A stretch of 64,000 nucleotides of DNA from positions 186,001-250,000 of the forward strand of contig NZ_PZPO01000001.1 of assembly GCF_013306565.1 (NCBI RefSeq), in the 5' to 3' direction. Source of the DNA: Hyphomicrobium sulfonivorans. Lineage in GTDB: Bacteria; Pseudomonadota; Alphaproteobacteria; Rhizobiales; Hyphomicrobiaceae. Below, one piece after another: positions 1-8,602 of this stretch. The position numbers and the translations under genes were made by a program. Within the stretch, counting starts at the first letter, position 1, and the number at the start of each line of letters is the position of its first letter. The notes under the pieces are model-generated. The model did not search any database and was not told where the DNA came from. It saw nothing but the letters and a program-made list of their open reading frames with translations.

Positions 1-1
1 C

Positions 2-322
2 GTCATCCTCACCACTGGCCCGGCGCACGACGCGATACTGGCAACGCAGCCGCATCTTGCCTCCCTTGCTCGCCAAGGATTGATCACCGCCGACGCGCTC
101 GGTCTTGGCATCGCCTGCGACCGGCAAGGACATGCACGCACCTCTGCCGGAGCATCGCATAGCGATCTGTTCATTGCCGGTCCGCTGGCCCGCGCCGAAT
201 TTGGCGAACTGATGGGGCTTCCGCAGGTAACGACCTATGCGGAGCTGATCGCGGGCGAAGTGGCAGCCGCACTTGCGCGCTTCAGTGCGCCTCAAGACGA
301 CAAGCTCGTCAGCGCTCAGTGA
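2..322 (+). CDS. FAD/NAD(P)-binding protein, C-terminal fragment
   Basis: The reading frame is open from the left edge, so only the last 106 residues are present. The fragment contains a DALGLGIACD segment, a RTSAGASHSDLFIAGPLARA segment and a helical tail. This resembles the C-terminal end of YdhS-like (COG4529) proteins that bind FAD and NAD(P), where a beta strand with a 'lfaiGpl.rg..wE' pattern precedes the last helix. The dinucleotide-binding motifs would lie upstream of the window, so the family call rests on the tail alone. It is co-oriented with the amidohydrolase that starts 88 bp downstream. The sulfur-acquisition genes nearby make a redox partner role possible, but that is inference. 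Confidence 0.6.
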   Translation, partial: VILTTGPAHDAILATQPHLASLARQGLITADALGLGIACDRQGHARTSAGASHSDLFIAGPLARAEFGELMGLPQVTTYAELIAGEVAAALARFSAPQDDKLVSAQ

Positions 323-410
323 GTGCTGCACGATCCTGAAGCGCAGGCACTTGCCGATATAGCCGCCTGCCCACCGACTACACATCCCATTAGCAACAGC
401 AGGACGGACG

Positions 411-1265
411 ATGTCTCAGAAGATTATCGATATCCGGTCGCGGCCGTCGTTTTTGCACGACTTCTACGGTGCGCGACGGGGCACGCCAGAGTTTGAAACG
501 GCCAAGTGGCTGAACAGACGGGTGGGCTCGCTCGACGATGAGCACTTCGCGCGCGCACATACGCTTCAGGGCTATCTGGATGAGGTGCGCGATGCCGGTA
601 TCTGGCGGTCAGTCGTCATCGGGCGCGACACCCCGGCCATTCAAAACACAAACGACGAAATCGCCAAGATCACCTCACCACATGCCGAGCTTGTCGGCGC
701 CGGCTCGGTCGATCCGCAGCGGTTGGGGAGTGACGCGGCCATCGCCGAGGCGGAGCGCGCCATCAAGACGCTTGGGCTGCGCGCGATAAATCTGGAACCC
801 GGATTTGGAGCTCCTGCACTGCATTTCGACGACCCGCAGTATTTCCCAATATACGATGCGCTGCAGGATTGGGACGTGCCGGCATTTCTGATGTCGGGAC
901 CGACGACCCCTGATCTCAAATTCAACGATCCGGCAGCTGTTGCACGGGTTGCGCGCGCATTCCCCAGGCTGCAAATCGTCGTGCACCATGGCTTCTGGCC
1001 GTATGTGAACGAAATCATCGGCGTCGCATTCCGCTACGCCAATGTCACCATCGTGCCCGACATGTACATCTTCCTGCCGGGTGGAAACCTGTACGTTGAA
1101 GCTGCTAACGGCTTCCTGCGCGATCAACTTGCATTCGGATCGTCGTTTCCGTTCCGGGCCATCGGCCAGTCTGTTCGCGACTATCAGCAGCTGGGCTTCA
1201 AAGACGCTGTGCTCGAAAGCGTTCTGTTTGAAAATGCCTATCGCCTGCTGTCACTTGCCGACTGA
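411..1265 (+). CDS. Amidohydrolase-2 family protein with altered metal site
   Basis: A 284-residue TIM-barrel protein of the amidohydrolase-2 family. The start is supported by an AGGACGG ribosome binding site just before ATG. The first strand reads IDIRSRP, where the family normally has a D-x-H-x-H metal-binding motif, so both histidines are replaced by arginine. The C-terminal strand reads FGSSFPF, where an aspartate is expected (FGSDYP-like). A central VVHHG histidine motif remains. The protein may therefore bind metal differently or act without it. It is followed by a strong bidirectional terminator shared with the convergent porin gene. A 73-bp degenerate copy of its 3' end lies near 27.5 kb. 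Substrate unknown; the sulfur-gene neighbourhood is the only clue. Confidence 0.75.
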   Translation: MSQKIIDIRSRPSFLHDFYGARRGTPEFETAKWLNRRVGSLDDEHFARAHTLQGYLDEVRDAGIWRSVVIGRDTPAIQNTNDEIAKITSPHAELVGAGSVDPQRLGSDAAIAEAERAIKTLGLRAINLEPGFGAPALHFDDPQYFPIYDALQDWDVPAFLMSGPTTPDLKFNDPAAVARVARAFPRLQIVVHHGFWPYVNEIIGVAFRYANVTIVPDMYIFLPGGNLYVEAANGFLRDQLAFGSSFPFRAIGQSVRDYQQLGFKDAVLESVLFENAYRLLSLAD

Positions 1266-1291
1266 AATTTCCAAACACACGTCCAGCAAAA

Positions 1292-1325
1292 AGGGCCTGA
1301 AGCGTTTTTCTTCAGGCCCTTTTTG
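1292..1325. terminator. Bidirectional rho-independent terminator
   Basis: A 10-bp perfect stem (AGGGCCTGAA / TTCAGGCCCT) with a 9-nt loop, flanked by A and T runs on both sides. It sits between the convergent amidohydrolase and porin genes and can serve both strands. Confidence 0.85.
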
Positions 1326-1346
1326 CTTCTACCGGATCAACTCGCG

Positions 1347-2642
1347 TCAGAAGTTGATGAACGCGCCGAACACGACGGTCGACAGACCCTTCGTCTCGAT
1401 GCCGGGCAGATCGACATCATGGTCGCGATAGCGCAGCCATACGGACATTGCAGCTGCGTCGATCTCCTGTACGACACCGAAGCCCCAGAAGGTGGTCTCG
1501 GAGCCCTTGAGGACTCGTGCTGTATCATCAGCCGGGTTCAACGGCGTGCCACCGTCATTGATGAGCAACGCGCCATCGTACGACTTGAGCACTTCGCCAT
1601 AAGGTATCGTCTTGCCGATCGACGTCAGACCAAGACGCACGCCGCTCTTGAAGTACCAGGTATTGGTGACAGGATTGTCCTGCGGATTCGGGCTCTGATC
1701 CAGACGCGCCCAAACACCCTGGGCAAACCAGCCCGATGGATTGTGCTGCGTATAGATGCTGGCCTGAACGTACTTCAGGTTGCCCTGCGGCGGTGCACCC
1801 TTGGCGGAGTTCGTCGTTTCCGAGTACGTAACGACGCCCTTCAGAGTGAAGTCGCCGTGGGTATTGATGTATCGGCCAGCAACGGCGGCGTTGTCATCGT
1901 CGCCCCACGATGCGGAGGCGGAGAAGCCGTGCAGCGTCGGCGTATCGTAACGGACGATATTGAGCGGCACGCCGTTGCAATCGCCCGGTCCACCACCGTA
2001 GCCGCGGCACGATCCGGCATTGCCCCAGATCAATGAGTCATTCGCCGCAAAGTTACCGCGCACCTTGAAGCCGAACACGTCGTAGGCAACCCAGTAAGCA
2101 GCAGGCAATGTGCCGGATGAATCAAGCGCGACGACCGCACTATCATCCGCCGGCGAAAGCTGACCAACGCTAACGCGGCCGTACTGTTCGCTCTGCAGGA
2201 ACCAGTACGAATAAAGCACCTGAAGTGAGTTCGGAGCGCCCGAGAATACGCCAGGGCCATTGGGCCTATCCTGGCTGGTTGTGTAGGTGTCGCTGGTGAT
2301 AGCTTCAACGTGCAACACGTAACCGGCAGAGAGATCCTTGGTGATCTGCGCCTTACCGGTGAAGTTGAAGTTACTTGCGAAGGCCGTACCCAGGCTCTGC
2401 ACATAGACATTCGACTCAACGCCGTCGTCCCAATACATCACCTGCTCGCTCACCCATCCGGATATCTTGAGCGAAAGCCGTCGATTTCCCTTTTGTGCAA
2501 CGCTGCTTTCCAAATCGGCGATGCGTTCTTCCAGATCCGCGCAGCAATTGCCGCCTAAGTCAGCAGCTGCGACGGGGCTAGCGCTGACCATAACGCCCAC
2601 AAGCGCCGCCGAGAAAGCAGCTCCCGGCCAATACCACTTCAT
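1347..2642 (-). CDS. Alphaproteobacterial porin (Porin_2-like)
   Basis: A 431-residue outer membrane beta-barrel. I chose ATG at 2642 because GGGGGA lies just upstream and a clean signal peptide follows (MKWYWPGAAFSAALVGVM, cleaved around SPVAAADLGG). After the signal comes a short coiled-coil-like stretch (CADLEERIADLESSVAQ), typical of alphaproteobacterial porins, then a barrel rich in alternating aromatic and glycine residues, ending in phenylalanine (VFGAFINF), the usual outer membrane insertion signal. It lies downstream of the CysB-like regulator and sulfonate transporter genes on the same strand. It may provide outer membrane entry for small sulfur compounds, which is inference from position. 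Confidence 0.88.
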   Translation of the reverse strand: MKWYWPGAAFSAALVGVMVSASPVAAADLGGNCCADLEERIADLESSVAQKGNRRLSLKISGWVSEQVMYWDDGVESNVYVQSLGTAFASNFNFTGKAQITKDLSAGYVLHVEAITSDTYTTSQDRPNGPGVFSGAPNSLQVLYSYWFLQSEQYGRVSVGQLSPADDSAVVALDSSGTLPAAYWVAYDVFGFKVRGNFAANDSLIWGNAGSCRGYGGGPGDCNGVPLNIVRYDTPTLHGFSASASWGDDDNAAVAGRYINTHGDFTLKGVVTYSETTNSAKGAPPQGNLKYVQASIYTQHNPSGWFAQGVWARLDQSPNPQDNPVTNTWYFKSGVRLGLTSIGKTIPYGEVLKSYDGALLINDGGTPLNPADDTARVLKGSETTFWGFGVVQEIDAAAMSVWLRYRDHDVDLPGIETKGLSTVVFGAFINF

Positions 2643-2868
2643 TCTCGTCCCCCAATGCGACGGCCGAGCCGAGCTCGACCACATGCTTCAGTGGGCTGGG
2701 ACTACAGATGCAATGGACGCGATTGACACGTTATCCACTGGATGCCCCCAGGCCACTCAGCACCCTTCGGCCGAAGGCATGGAGGAGTAAAATAAGCGTT
2801 TCTACTTTCTATATTCAGGGAGGAGGGAGAAGCTGTATCCGATGTAGTTTTACAGCTATTTCACGCAG

Positions 2869-3813
2869 TTATATGGTCCCATCAATCTCGTCGCGCAGCG
2901 CTTCCGCCTGCAGAATTACTTCTTTTGTAACTGCCGGAGCACACATCTCGATAAAGCGATAGACATAATCTTTACGGAATCGCCCGCGGCGCAAAGCAAA
3001 ACACGTCTGAGATGAGTCGATCCGCGTTTTCAGCGATACCTTGCTCAAGCCGCTGTCATTATCGGCGTCGTATGCCATGCCGGCGATAATGCCGACGCCT
3101 AGTCCAAGCCCGACATAGGTTTTGATGACATCGGAATCGATCGCCGCCATCGCAATGCGCGGTTTCAGCGCCAGCTTCTCAAACGCACGATCGATCTGTT
3201 TTCGTCCCGTCAGCCCCTGATCGTATGTCACAAGGGGACACTGCGCGACCTCTTGCAGCGTCACATTTTCACGTCCCTGCAGCGGGTGCCCCTCGGGCAC
3301 GATAACTTCGTGCTCCCAGGAATAAAACGGAAACGCAAGCAGGTCCGGCACGTCGTCGAGCGTGTCGGTTGCGAAGCCTATGTCGCATTCGCCGCTCAGC
3401 AGCAGCGTAGGCACTTCTCTGGGATGCGCCTGGAGCAGCACAATCTCGACGTCGTCATACCGACTGCGAAATTCGGAGAGATACTTCGGCAAGGCGTAAC
3501 GGCTCTGGGTATGCGTTGCTGCGATTTTCAGCGTACCGCTTTGCCCGTTAGAGAACGTGCTCGCTACGTTGCGGATATTGCCGATCTCCAGCAACACCCG
3601 ATCGATGCATTTCAAGACCTCCGCGCCGGGGTCGGTCAGACCCAGCAGCCGCTTTCCGCGCCGTTCAAAAATGGCAACGCCGAGTTCGTCTTCCAGATCT
3701 TTTACGTGTTTGCTCACGCCAGACTGCGATGTGAACTGCGCCGATGCCGCTTCGGTAACGTGAAAGTTCGAGCGAACAATCTCTCGCACAAGTCGGAGCT
3801 GTTTAAGGTTCAT
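2869..3813 (-). CDS. LysR-family regulator, CysB/Cbl type
   Basis: A 314-residue LysR-type regulator, close to the length of CysB and Cbl. The first 60 residues form the winged helix-turn-helix and read MNLKQLRLVREIVRSNFHVT, then FTSQSGVSKHVKDLEDELG, matching the CysB pattern closely. Residues about 90-300 form the two-lobed effector domain, including TTHTQ-like (AATHTQ) and GLGVGIIAGMA segments characteristic of CysB. CysB and Cbl activate genes for sulfate and sulfonate assimilation when sulfate or cysteine is scarce. Its place between the porin and the SsuABC-like operon indicates that it controls this sulfur cluster, probably including the divergent sfn operon. A GAGGCGGG ribosome binding site supports the start. 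Confidence 0.88.
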   Translation of the reverse strand: MNLKQLRLVREIVRSNFHVTEAASAQFTSQSGVSKHVKDLEDELGVAIFERRGKRLLGLTDPGAEVLKCIDRVLLEIGNIRNVASTFSNGQSGTLKIAATHTQSRYALPKYLSEFRSRYDDVEIVLLQAHPREVPTLLLSGECDIGFATDTLDDVPDLLAFPFYSWEHEVIVPEGHPLQGRENVTLQEVAQCPLVTYDQGLTGRKQIDRAFEKLALKPRIAMAAIDSDVIKTYVGLGLGVGIIAGMAYDADNDSGLSKVSLKTRIDSSQTCFALRRGRFRKDYVYRFIEMCAPAVTKEVILQAEALRDEIDGTI

Positions 3814-3955
3814 TCCCGCCTCAGACCATCTCTGGGAACGCTGTTTCCCATCAACTGCCCCGCAGATGGATCAAATCCGCCGATTGTCCGCCGTCAGCGC
3901 ATATCCTGTATAGGGGTGTCGGCGCGCATCCCCGAAATTGCATTTTCCGAATACG

Positions 3956-4720
3956 TTATGACGTGTGGGCATATTGAATGTGGGCGCCCTCCAATATTGC
4001 GGCGTTGCGCGCTCCGTTGAGATGTATGAACGACGATGCCAGTTCACGCCGCACTGCGTCTGTGTTCCCGTCGTCTTGCACGGAAACAATTTTTGCTATG
4101 CGCCCTGGATTTGGCTGCATAATCGCTACTCGATCGCCCAGGATGAGTGCTTCTTCGAGATCGTGCGTAACGATCACCAAAGTGAGTCCCATACGCTGGC
4201 TCAGTGCACGCATATGCCGTTGCAGATCCGCGCGTGTTATAGCGTCCAGCGCAGAAAACGGTTCATCGAGCAGGATCACCGACGGTCTGGCCACCAATGC
4301 GCGTGCAATTGCGACGCGTTGGCTCTGTCCGCCCGAAAGCTCCCGCGGCCATTTGCTTGCATGCTCCACCAGACCGATCAGATCGAGTGCTTCATGCACA
4401 CGCGCCGTCCGTTCAGAGGCCGGCAGCGCCGCGATGCCAAACGCGATGTTCTCCGCCACCGTCAGCCATGGCAACAGCCGCGGCTCTTGAAAGATCATGC
4501 CGACCGCCGGATGCGGCGCCTGTATCGTTTCCCCTGCGACGGTGACCGTGCCGCCTGATGGCGCTTCGAGGCCGGCGATAATCCGCAGCAAAGTGCTTTT
4601 GCCGCAGCCCGATGCCCCCACGATCGCAACAGACTCGCCGCTTTCAACCGTCAAGTCGACGTCGGCCAACACGGGGCCACCCCGTGCAAACGCCTTCGAA
4701 ACGTGTCCGATATGAAGCAC
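3956..4720 (-). CDS. ssuB: SsuB-like sulfonate ABC transporter ATPase
   Basis: ATPase subunit of an importer of the nitrate/sulfonate/taurine class. Visible motifs are Walker A GASGCGKST, the Q-loop in IFQEPRLLPW, the signature LSGGQSQRVAIARAL, Walker B VILLDEPFSALD and the switch histidine in IVTHDLEEAL. The IFQEPRLLPW sequence is typical of SsuB and TauB. The start is uncertain. A GTG at 4720 has GAGG at good spacing, whereas a TTG at 4732 overlaps the permease stop as TTGA but lacks a ribosome binding site. The gene is third in the ssuACB-like operon. Transport of sulfonates or sulfones fits the CysB-like regulator and SfnG nearby, but the exact substrate cannot be read from the sequence. 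Confidence 0.85.
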   Translation of the reverse strand: MLHIGHVSKAFARGGPVLADVDLTVESGESVAIVGASGCGKSTLLRIIAGLEAPSGGTVTVAGETIQAPHPAVGMIFQEPRLLPWLTVAENIAFGIAALPASERTARVHEALDLIGLVEHASKWPRELSGGQSQRVAIARALVARPSVILLDEPFSALDAITRADLQRHMRALSQRMGLTLVIVTHDLEEALILGDRVAIMQPNPGRIAKIVSVQDDGNTDAVRRELASSFIHLNGARNAAILEGAHIQYAHTS

Positions 4721-4728
4721 GTCGCACC

Positions 4729-5553
4729 TCAATTTGTCTGATAGCTATCCTGCCAACGCAGGAACGGTCGTGCGACAGTCGCCAGAAGTGCATCCGATGC
4801 TTTGCCCAACAGGGCGAACACAACGATTGCCGCGATGATCAGATCCGGCCGCCCCGTCTGTTGCCCATCGATAAGCAGATAGCCAAGGCCCTCGGCCGCG
4901 CCCATGAACTCCGCGGCCACGACGAACATCCAGCCGAGCCCCAGACCACCGCGTAGTGACACGACCGTGGCCGGCAACACCGCCGGCAGCAGTATTCGGC
5001 TGACAAGCTGCAAGCTGTTGAGCCGAAATATCCTGCCAACTTCGACCAGCTTGCGATCGACCGAAGCGATGGCTCCCATCACGCCAAGATAGACCGGAAA
5101 GAACACGCCGACTGCGATCAGCGCGATCTTCGAAGCTTCAAAAATCCCAAGCCACAGGATGAACAGCGGCACCCATGCTATCGAAGGAATAGCGCGCAAC
5201 GCTTGCAGCGTTGGATCGAGCACACGCCGGCTCAGCGCGAAATGCCCTGTGATTGCGCCAACCAGCACACCCGCGATGCTGCCCAACAGGAAACCCACCG
5301 CGACACGGCTGGTGGTAGCCAGAACGTGTACCTCCAGCTCGCCGGACCTCGCCAACTCACCGAGCGTTGCAAGAATTGTAGAAGGTGCCGGCATAAGCCG
5401 CCCTTCCGCGAAGCCGCCGGTGACGGCGCCCTCCCAGATGAGCGCCAGCGCCAGCGGCAACAGCAGCGGAACCACAATGCCACGTAGCGAAACCCGCGGC
5501 GCAGCACGTTGTCCAGCGATCAACGCCGGTGAATGCCCAACAGCGTCACTCAT
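4729..5553 (-). CDS. ssuC: SsuC-like sulfonate ABC transporter permease
   Basis: A permease of about 274 residues with around six hydrophobic segments. It contains the SsuC-type segment GLGLGWMFVVAAEFMGAAEG and the cytoplasmic EAA-like loop (GAIASVDRKLVEVGRIFRL). The C-terminal GRPDLIIAAIVVFALLGKAS is also typical of SsuC. I prefer ATG at 5553; a TTG at 5557-5559 would overlap the upstream stop codon. The gene is tightly coupled to its neighbours, with 2 bp to the binding protein gene and a few bases to the ATPase gene. It forms the membrane channel for the substrate delivered by the downstream-numbered binding protein gene. Confidence 0.87.
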   Translation of the reverse strand: MSDAVGHSPALIAGQRAAPRVSLRGIVVPLLLPLALALIWEGAVTGGFAEGRLMPAPSTILATLGELARSGELEVHVLATTSRVAVGFLLGSIAGVLVGAITGHFALSRRVLDPTLQALRAIPSIAWVPLFILWLGIFEASKIALIAVGVFFPVYLGVMGAIASVDRKLVEVGRIFRLNSLQLVSRILLPAVLPATVVSLRGGLGLGWMFVVAAEFMGAAEGLGYLLIDGQQTGRPDLIIAAIVVFALLGKASDALLATVARPFLRWQDSYQTN

Positions 5554-5555
5554 GC

Positions 5556-6533
5556 TCAATGAAAACTCGGATCAATCAGCGCATCGACTGCCGCATCGAC
5601 ATTGACGTCGGGCTTTATGATGCCACTACGCTGCAACGCCAGTCCTGCAGCCGAGATGGTTGCGCGCTGTGATGCGCCCAGCGCAAATCGATCAAGATCC
5701 GTGCGCTGCAACTGGCGCTGCACAATTTCCGGCGGCAATCGCATGGATTTGGCGAGCAGCGCGGTCAGCTGATCGGGATGTTCAACAGCAAACACGCGCG
5801 CCTGCTCATAGGCCTGCAAAACCTTGGCGACCAGATCCGGGTGTTTTTTTGCAAATTCTGTCCGCACGCACAGCGTGCCCCAAGTGTTTGCCTCAAGATT
5901 GCGATGGAACAGTTCGGCGCCGGCCTCGAGTTCTGCCGCTGCCATCATCGGATCGAGCCCGGCCCAGGCATCAACATCGCCGCGCAGCAGCGCCAGTTTG
6001 CCATCCGCATGCTGCAACAGAACCGGCTTCACGTCTTTCTCTGTGAGGCCCGATTCCTCCAGCGCGCGGATCAGGAACACATAGGCATCGGTGCCGCGCG
6101 TGACTGCAATGCGCTTGCCGCGCAGATCCGCAGGGCTGTGAATTGCGGTATCCTTGCGCGTTACCAGCGCCGTCCACTCCGGCCGCGAATAAACCGAAAC
6201 GATCTTTATCGGATTGCCGTTGACGCTAGCCAGCAACGCTGCCGATCCAGCCGTCGAGCCGAAATCCAGCGCTTCCGCATTCAAAAACTCCAGTGCTTTG
6301 TTGGAACCCGCAGACTGAACCCAGCGCACGCGTATGCCGCTATCGGCCAGCGCCTGCTCCAGGTAGCCGTTAGCCTTCAGAACGACGGAGAGCGGATTAT
6401 AGGTCGCCCAATCGATATTGAGGGTGCTCGGCTTGTCGGCCACCACGTGGGTGGTCGACGCCATCACTGCGAACAGCGTGGCAGCGATGAAATGCATGCT
6501 CCGTTGAAACATGATGCGCAGTGGCTTTCCCAT
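5556..6533 (-). CDS. ssuA: SsuA-like periplasmic sulfonate-binding protein
   Basis: Periplasmic binding protein of the NMT1/SsuA class, about 325 residues if ATG at 6533 is used. Starts at 6512 or 6497 are also possible, because all three precede the hydrophobic signal MHFIAATLFAVMASTTHVVA. The mature part begins LNIDWATYNPLSVVLKANGY and contains ALDFGSTAGSAALLA, the loop that in SsuA-type proteins contacts the ligand, and the domain hinge region RGKRIAVTRGTDAY. The frame extends upstream of 6533 but has no signal-like sequence there. It is the first gene of the ssuACB-like operon and follows the isochorismatase-like gene by 139 bp. The ligand is probably a sulfonate or related sulfur compound (inference). 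Confidence 0.85.
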   Translation of the reverse strand: MGKPLRIMFQRSMHFIAATLFAVMASTTHVVADKPSTLNIDWATYNPLSVVLKANGYLEQALADSGIRVRWVQSAGSNKALEFLNAEALDFGSTAGSAALLASVNGNPIKIVSVYSRPEWTALVTRKDTAIHSPADLRGKRIAVTRGTDAYVFLIRALEESGLTEKDVKPVLLQHADGKLALLRGDVDAWAGLDPMMAAAELEAGAELFHRNLEANTWGTLCVRTEFAKKHPDLVAKVLQAYEQARVFAVEHPDQLTALLAKSMRLPPEIVQRQLQRTDLDRFALGASQRATISAAGLALQRSGIIKPDVNVDAAVDALIDPSFH

Positions 6534-6672
6534 GTTGATACCAATCGATCTGACCGTAACAAATCGATCTCGCCATGGATGCCGTTTAATTCCACTAAGC
6601 AAATTCATTGGGTGAATATAGAGCGCCGTGACGGCGGCACACGGGAGCAAACCGCCGTCACGGAACCGCATG

Positions 6673-7491
6673 TTAAGTGCGGCTGGGCTCGCCAAGCAGC
6701 TTGACGAACGTGTCAGCAGAGATCACCGGCGCGAAGAAGTTGTTGATGCGCCGGAATGCAGCAGCTTCTTCTTCCGGATTATTCGCAGCTGTCGCGTCGC
6801 CGATGATGATGGGCAGGAAGCCGTTGTCGCGCGCAGCGCGAGCATTACCCTCGACGCACCAGTCGAGATGAATACCGGTAATGATGATGGTCTTGATCTG
6901 CTTTCGTGCCAGATCGAGCGGCAACGGAGTGCCAACAAACGCCGTCTGCAGCGCAAACTCGTTGAACTCCAGATCGCCCGGCTCTACCAGCGCGCGCAGG
7001 TCATCAACGAGGTCATTGTCGGCCTTCTTTTTCTCAGCCGGCCAATCTTCCTTGCCCTTGATCCACGACGCATACTGCGCCTGGTCGAATTCGCTCTGCG
7101 GATAGCTCTCGCGGAACACTTCATATCCGATCCACGCGAACGTCTTGAAGTTGCCAGCGGCGCGGGCTGCCTTGGCTGCCTTTACCGTTGCCGCAAGGCT
7201 GCCACGCTCCCACTGCTTTTCGGCGGCCTGCGCGCCGTCCGGACGATAGAGGCTATTGTTCTGGCTGACCGACAGGAAGGCCGCCGGATATTTTACGATC
7301 TTAGCGAGATCGAGCGTCTGCCACTGCGGCGCCAGCTCGGGGATTGCGTGAATGCCGCCCAGCTTCGCCTTGTCGTCCGACGCGTGTGCGGTGCTGCCCA
7401 CCGTAGCCGCCGTGGCCGCAACAGCGGCGACTGTGCCTGCGACTGATCCCACGAACTCTCTTCTCGTGGTGGCGGTTGATGTATTGCCCAT
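6673..7491 (-). CDS. Tat-exported isochorismatase-like cysteine hydrolase
   Basis: A 272-residue protein beginning with a twin-arginine signal (TTRREFVGSVAGTVAAVAAT) and an alanine cleavage region ending AHAS. ATG at 7491 has GAGGAA upstream. The core resembles the isochorismatase/nicotinamidase fold, with the nucleophile segment ITGIHLDWCVEGNARAARDN giving Cys212 and a final IIIGDATAA strand. The position that normally carries the catalytic aspartate (V-D-x-Q) reads VSQNN here, so the usual Asp-Lys-Cys triad may be incomplete. It is the first minus-strand gene of the divergent region facing the sfn operon. Tat export suggests a periplasmic role, perhaps processing the compound before uptake (inference). 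Confidence 0.75.
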   Translation of the reverse strand: MGNTSTATTRREFVGSVAGTVAAVAATAATVGSTAHASDDKAKLGGIHAIPELAPQWQTLDLAKIVKYPAAFLSVSQNNSLYRPDGAQAAEKQWERGSLAATVKAAKAARAAGNFKTFAWIGYEVFRESYPQSEFDQAQYASWIKGKEDWPAEKKKADNDLVDDLRALVEPGDLEFNEFALQTAFVGTPLPLDLARKQIKTIIITGIHLDWCVEGNARAARDNGFLPIIIGDATAANNPEEEAAAFRRINNFFAPVISADTFVKLLGEPSRT

Positions 7492-7987
7492 ATTGTTCCT
7501 CGTTATACGAATTATCGCGCGTGCGCATTCAGCGGACGGATGCCACCGCAGATCAACAGCCTTTACAGCATCGCTCTGCGCGGGGTCATCCGAGCTTGGG
7601 CTAACATGCGTGTCGCGGTTCCCTAACAATCAAAAACTCATATAAACGCACAAAAAATGGGCCATAAGCTTATCGGCCAAACGCACTCCATCGCCGTTAT
7701 TCCTCTGGCGAATATCAAAATGCCAAGTTCATATTTCTCACCATCCTCGCGCCGATGTTAGTCCACCAAGGACACGGCCCCGAGGCCCCGCCACGAGGCC
7801 TTTTGCATCGAACGCGAAACACGCATGACGATAGACAACAAAATTCCGCGCCCGGTTTTTGAACGCTCCGACATCCGCCAATGTCGGTGTCGATGCGACC
7901 AACGTTTCGCCTAACCGCGTTTCAAAAATCCGCGTTGACCAGTTCACGGCGCACGTCGCCGACGCAATCCCATTGAGGGCAATCACC
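7492..7987. promoter_or_regulatory. Divergent promoter region of the sulfur cluster
   Basis: About 500 bp separate the isochorismatase/ssu operon (minus) from the FMN reductase/sfnG/sfnB operon (plus). The centre is AT-rich compared with the genes and contains the 10-bp palindrome ATAAGCTTAT at 7664-7673 flanked by GGCC on both sides. LysR regulators bind short AT-rich dyads, so this is a plausible CysB-like operator, but no experimental motif could be compared. I saw no clear sigma-54 (-24/-12) element upstream of the FMN reductase gene. Confidence 0.5.
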
Positions 7988-8572
7988 ATGACCAAGCCAA
8001 CAATTGTCGGCATCTCCGGCAGCCTGTCCGATCCGTCACGCACTTCCGTTCTTGTTAAGGCGGTGCTTGCCGCCATCGAGCGTGAAACAGGCTACACTTC
8101 GTCGTTCATAGAACTGTCCGACGCCGCGCCAGCGCTATTTCAATCGCGCTCGCCAAAGGATCTGAGCGTTACCGGCAAGGCATTTGTGCAACGTGTTGAG
8201 CAGGCCGATCTGCTTGTCGTTGGCACACCGGTTTACCGCGCGTCCTATACCGGAGCCTTGAAGCATCTGTTCGATCTGGTCGATCACCGGCAATTTTCCA
8301 ACAAGCCCGTTGTGTTGACGGCCACTGGCGGTTCGCCGCTGCACGGCCTCATGATCGACCATCAGCTACGGCCGCTGTTTGGCTTCCTTCAGGCGCTGTC
8401 GTTGCCAACAACCGTGTATGCGGTTGAATCGGATTTCTCGAACTACGCCATTTCCAATCCCGACATCGAAGAGCGCATTGCCCGCGTTGGCGTCGAAGCA
8501 TCGACGTATCTCAAGCGCCGTACCAATCAGGCCAACGGCTCTTACGAAGCGCCTTTGGCGGCAATCGCCTGA
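7988..8572 (+). CDS. msuE: NAD(P)H-dependent FMN reductase (SsuE/MsuE/SfnF type)
   Basis: A 194-residue flavodoxin-like reductase. The N-terminus has the FMN-binding loop ISGSLSDPSRTSVLV. It continues with ADLLVVGTPVYRASYTGALKHLFDLV and LTATGGSPLHGLMIDHQLRPLFGFL, all characteristic of the MsuE/SsuE branch. The ATG at 7988 follows GAGGG; the frame is open 43 codons further upstream, but no similarity is apparent there. It would supply FMNH2 to the monooxygenase encoded 30 bp downstream, as SfnF does for SfnG or MsuE for MsuD. The three family names cannot be separated by eye; the operon context favours an SfnF-like role. Confidence 0.88.
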   Translation: MTKPTIVGISGSLSDPSRTSVLVKAVLAAIERETGYTSSFIELSDAAPALFQSRSPKDLSVTGKAFVQRVEQADLLVVGTPVYRASYTGALKHLFDLVDHRQFSNKPVVLTATGGSPLHGLMIDHQLRPLFGFLQALSLPTTVYAVESDFSNYAISNPDIEERIARVGVEASTYLKRRTNQANGSYEAPLAAIA

Positions 8573-8602
8573 CGCATAGCACATCCTTTCTGGAGCTCAC
8601 GG

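Noticed and set aside
1323-2036. Plus-strand open frame across the porin gene
   Set aside because: The porin on the opposite strand has a signal peptide, barrel features and a terminal phenylalanine; the plus frame has none.
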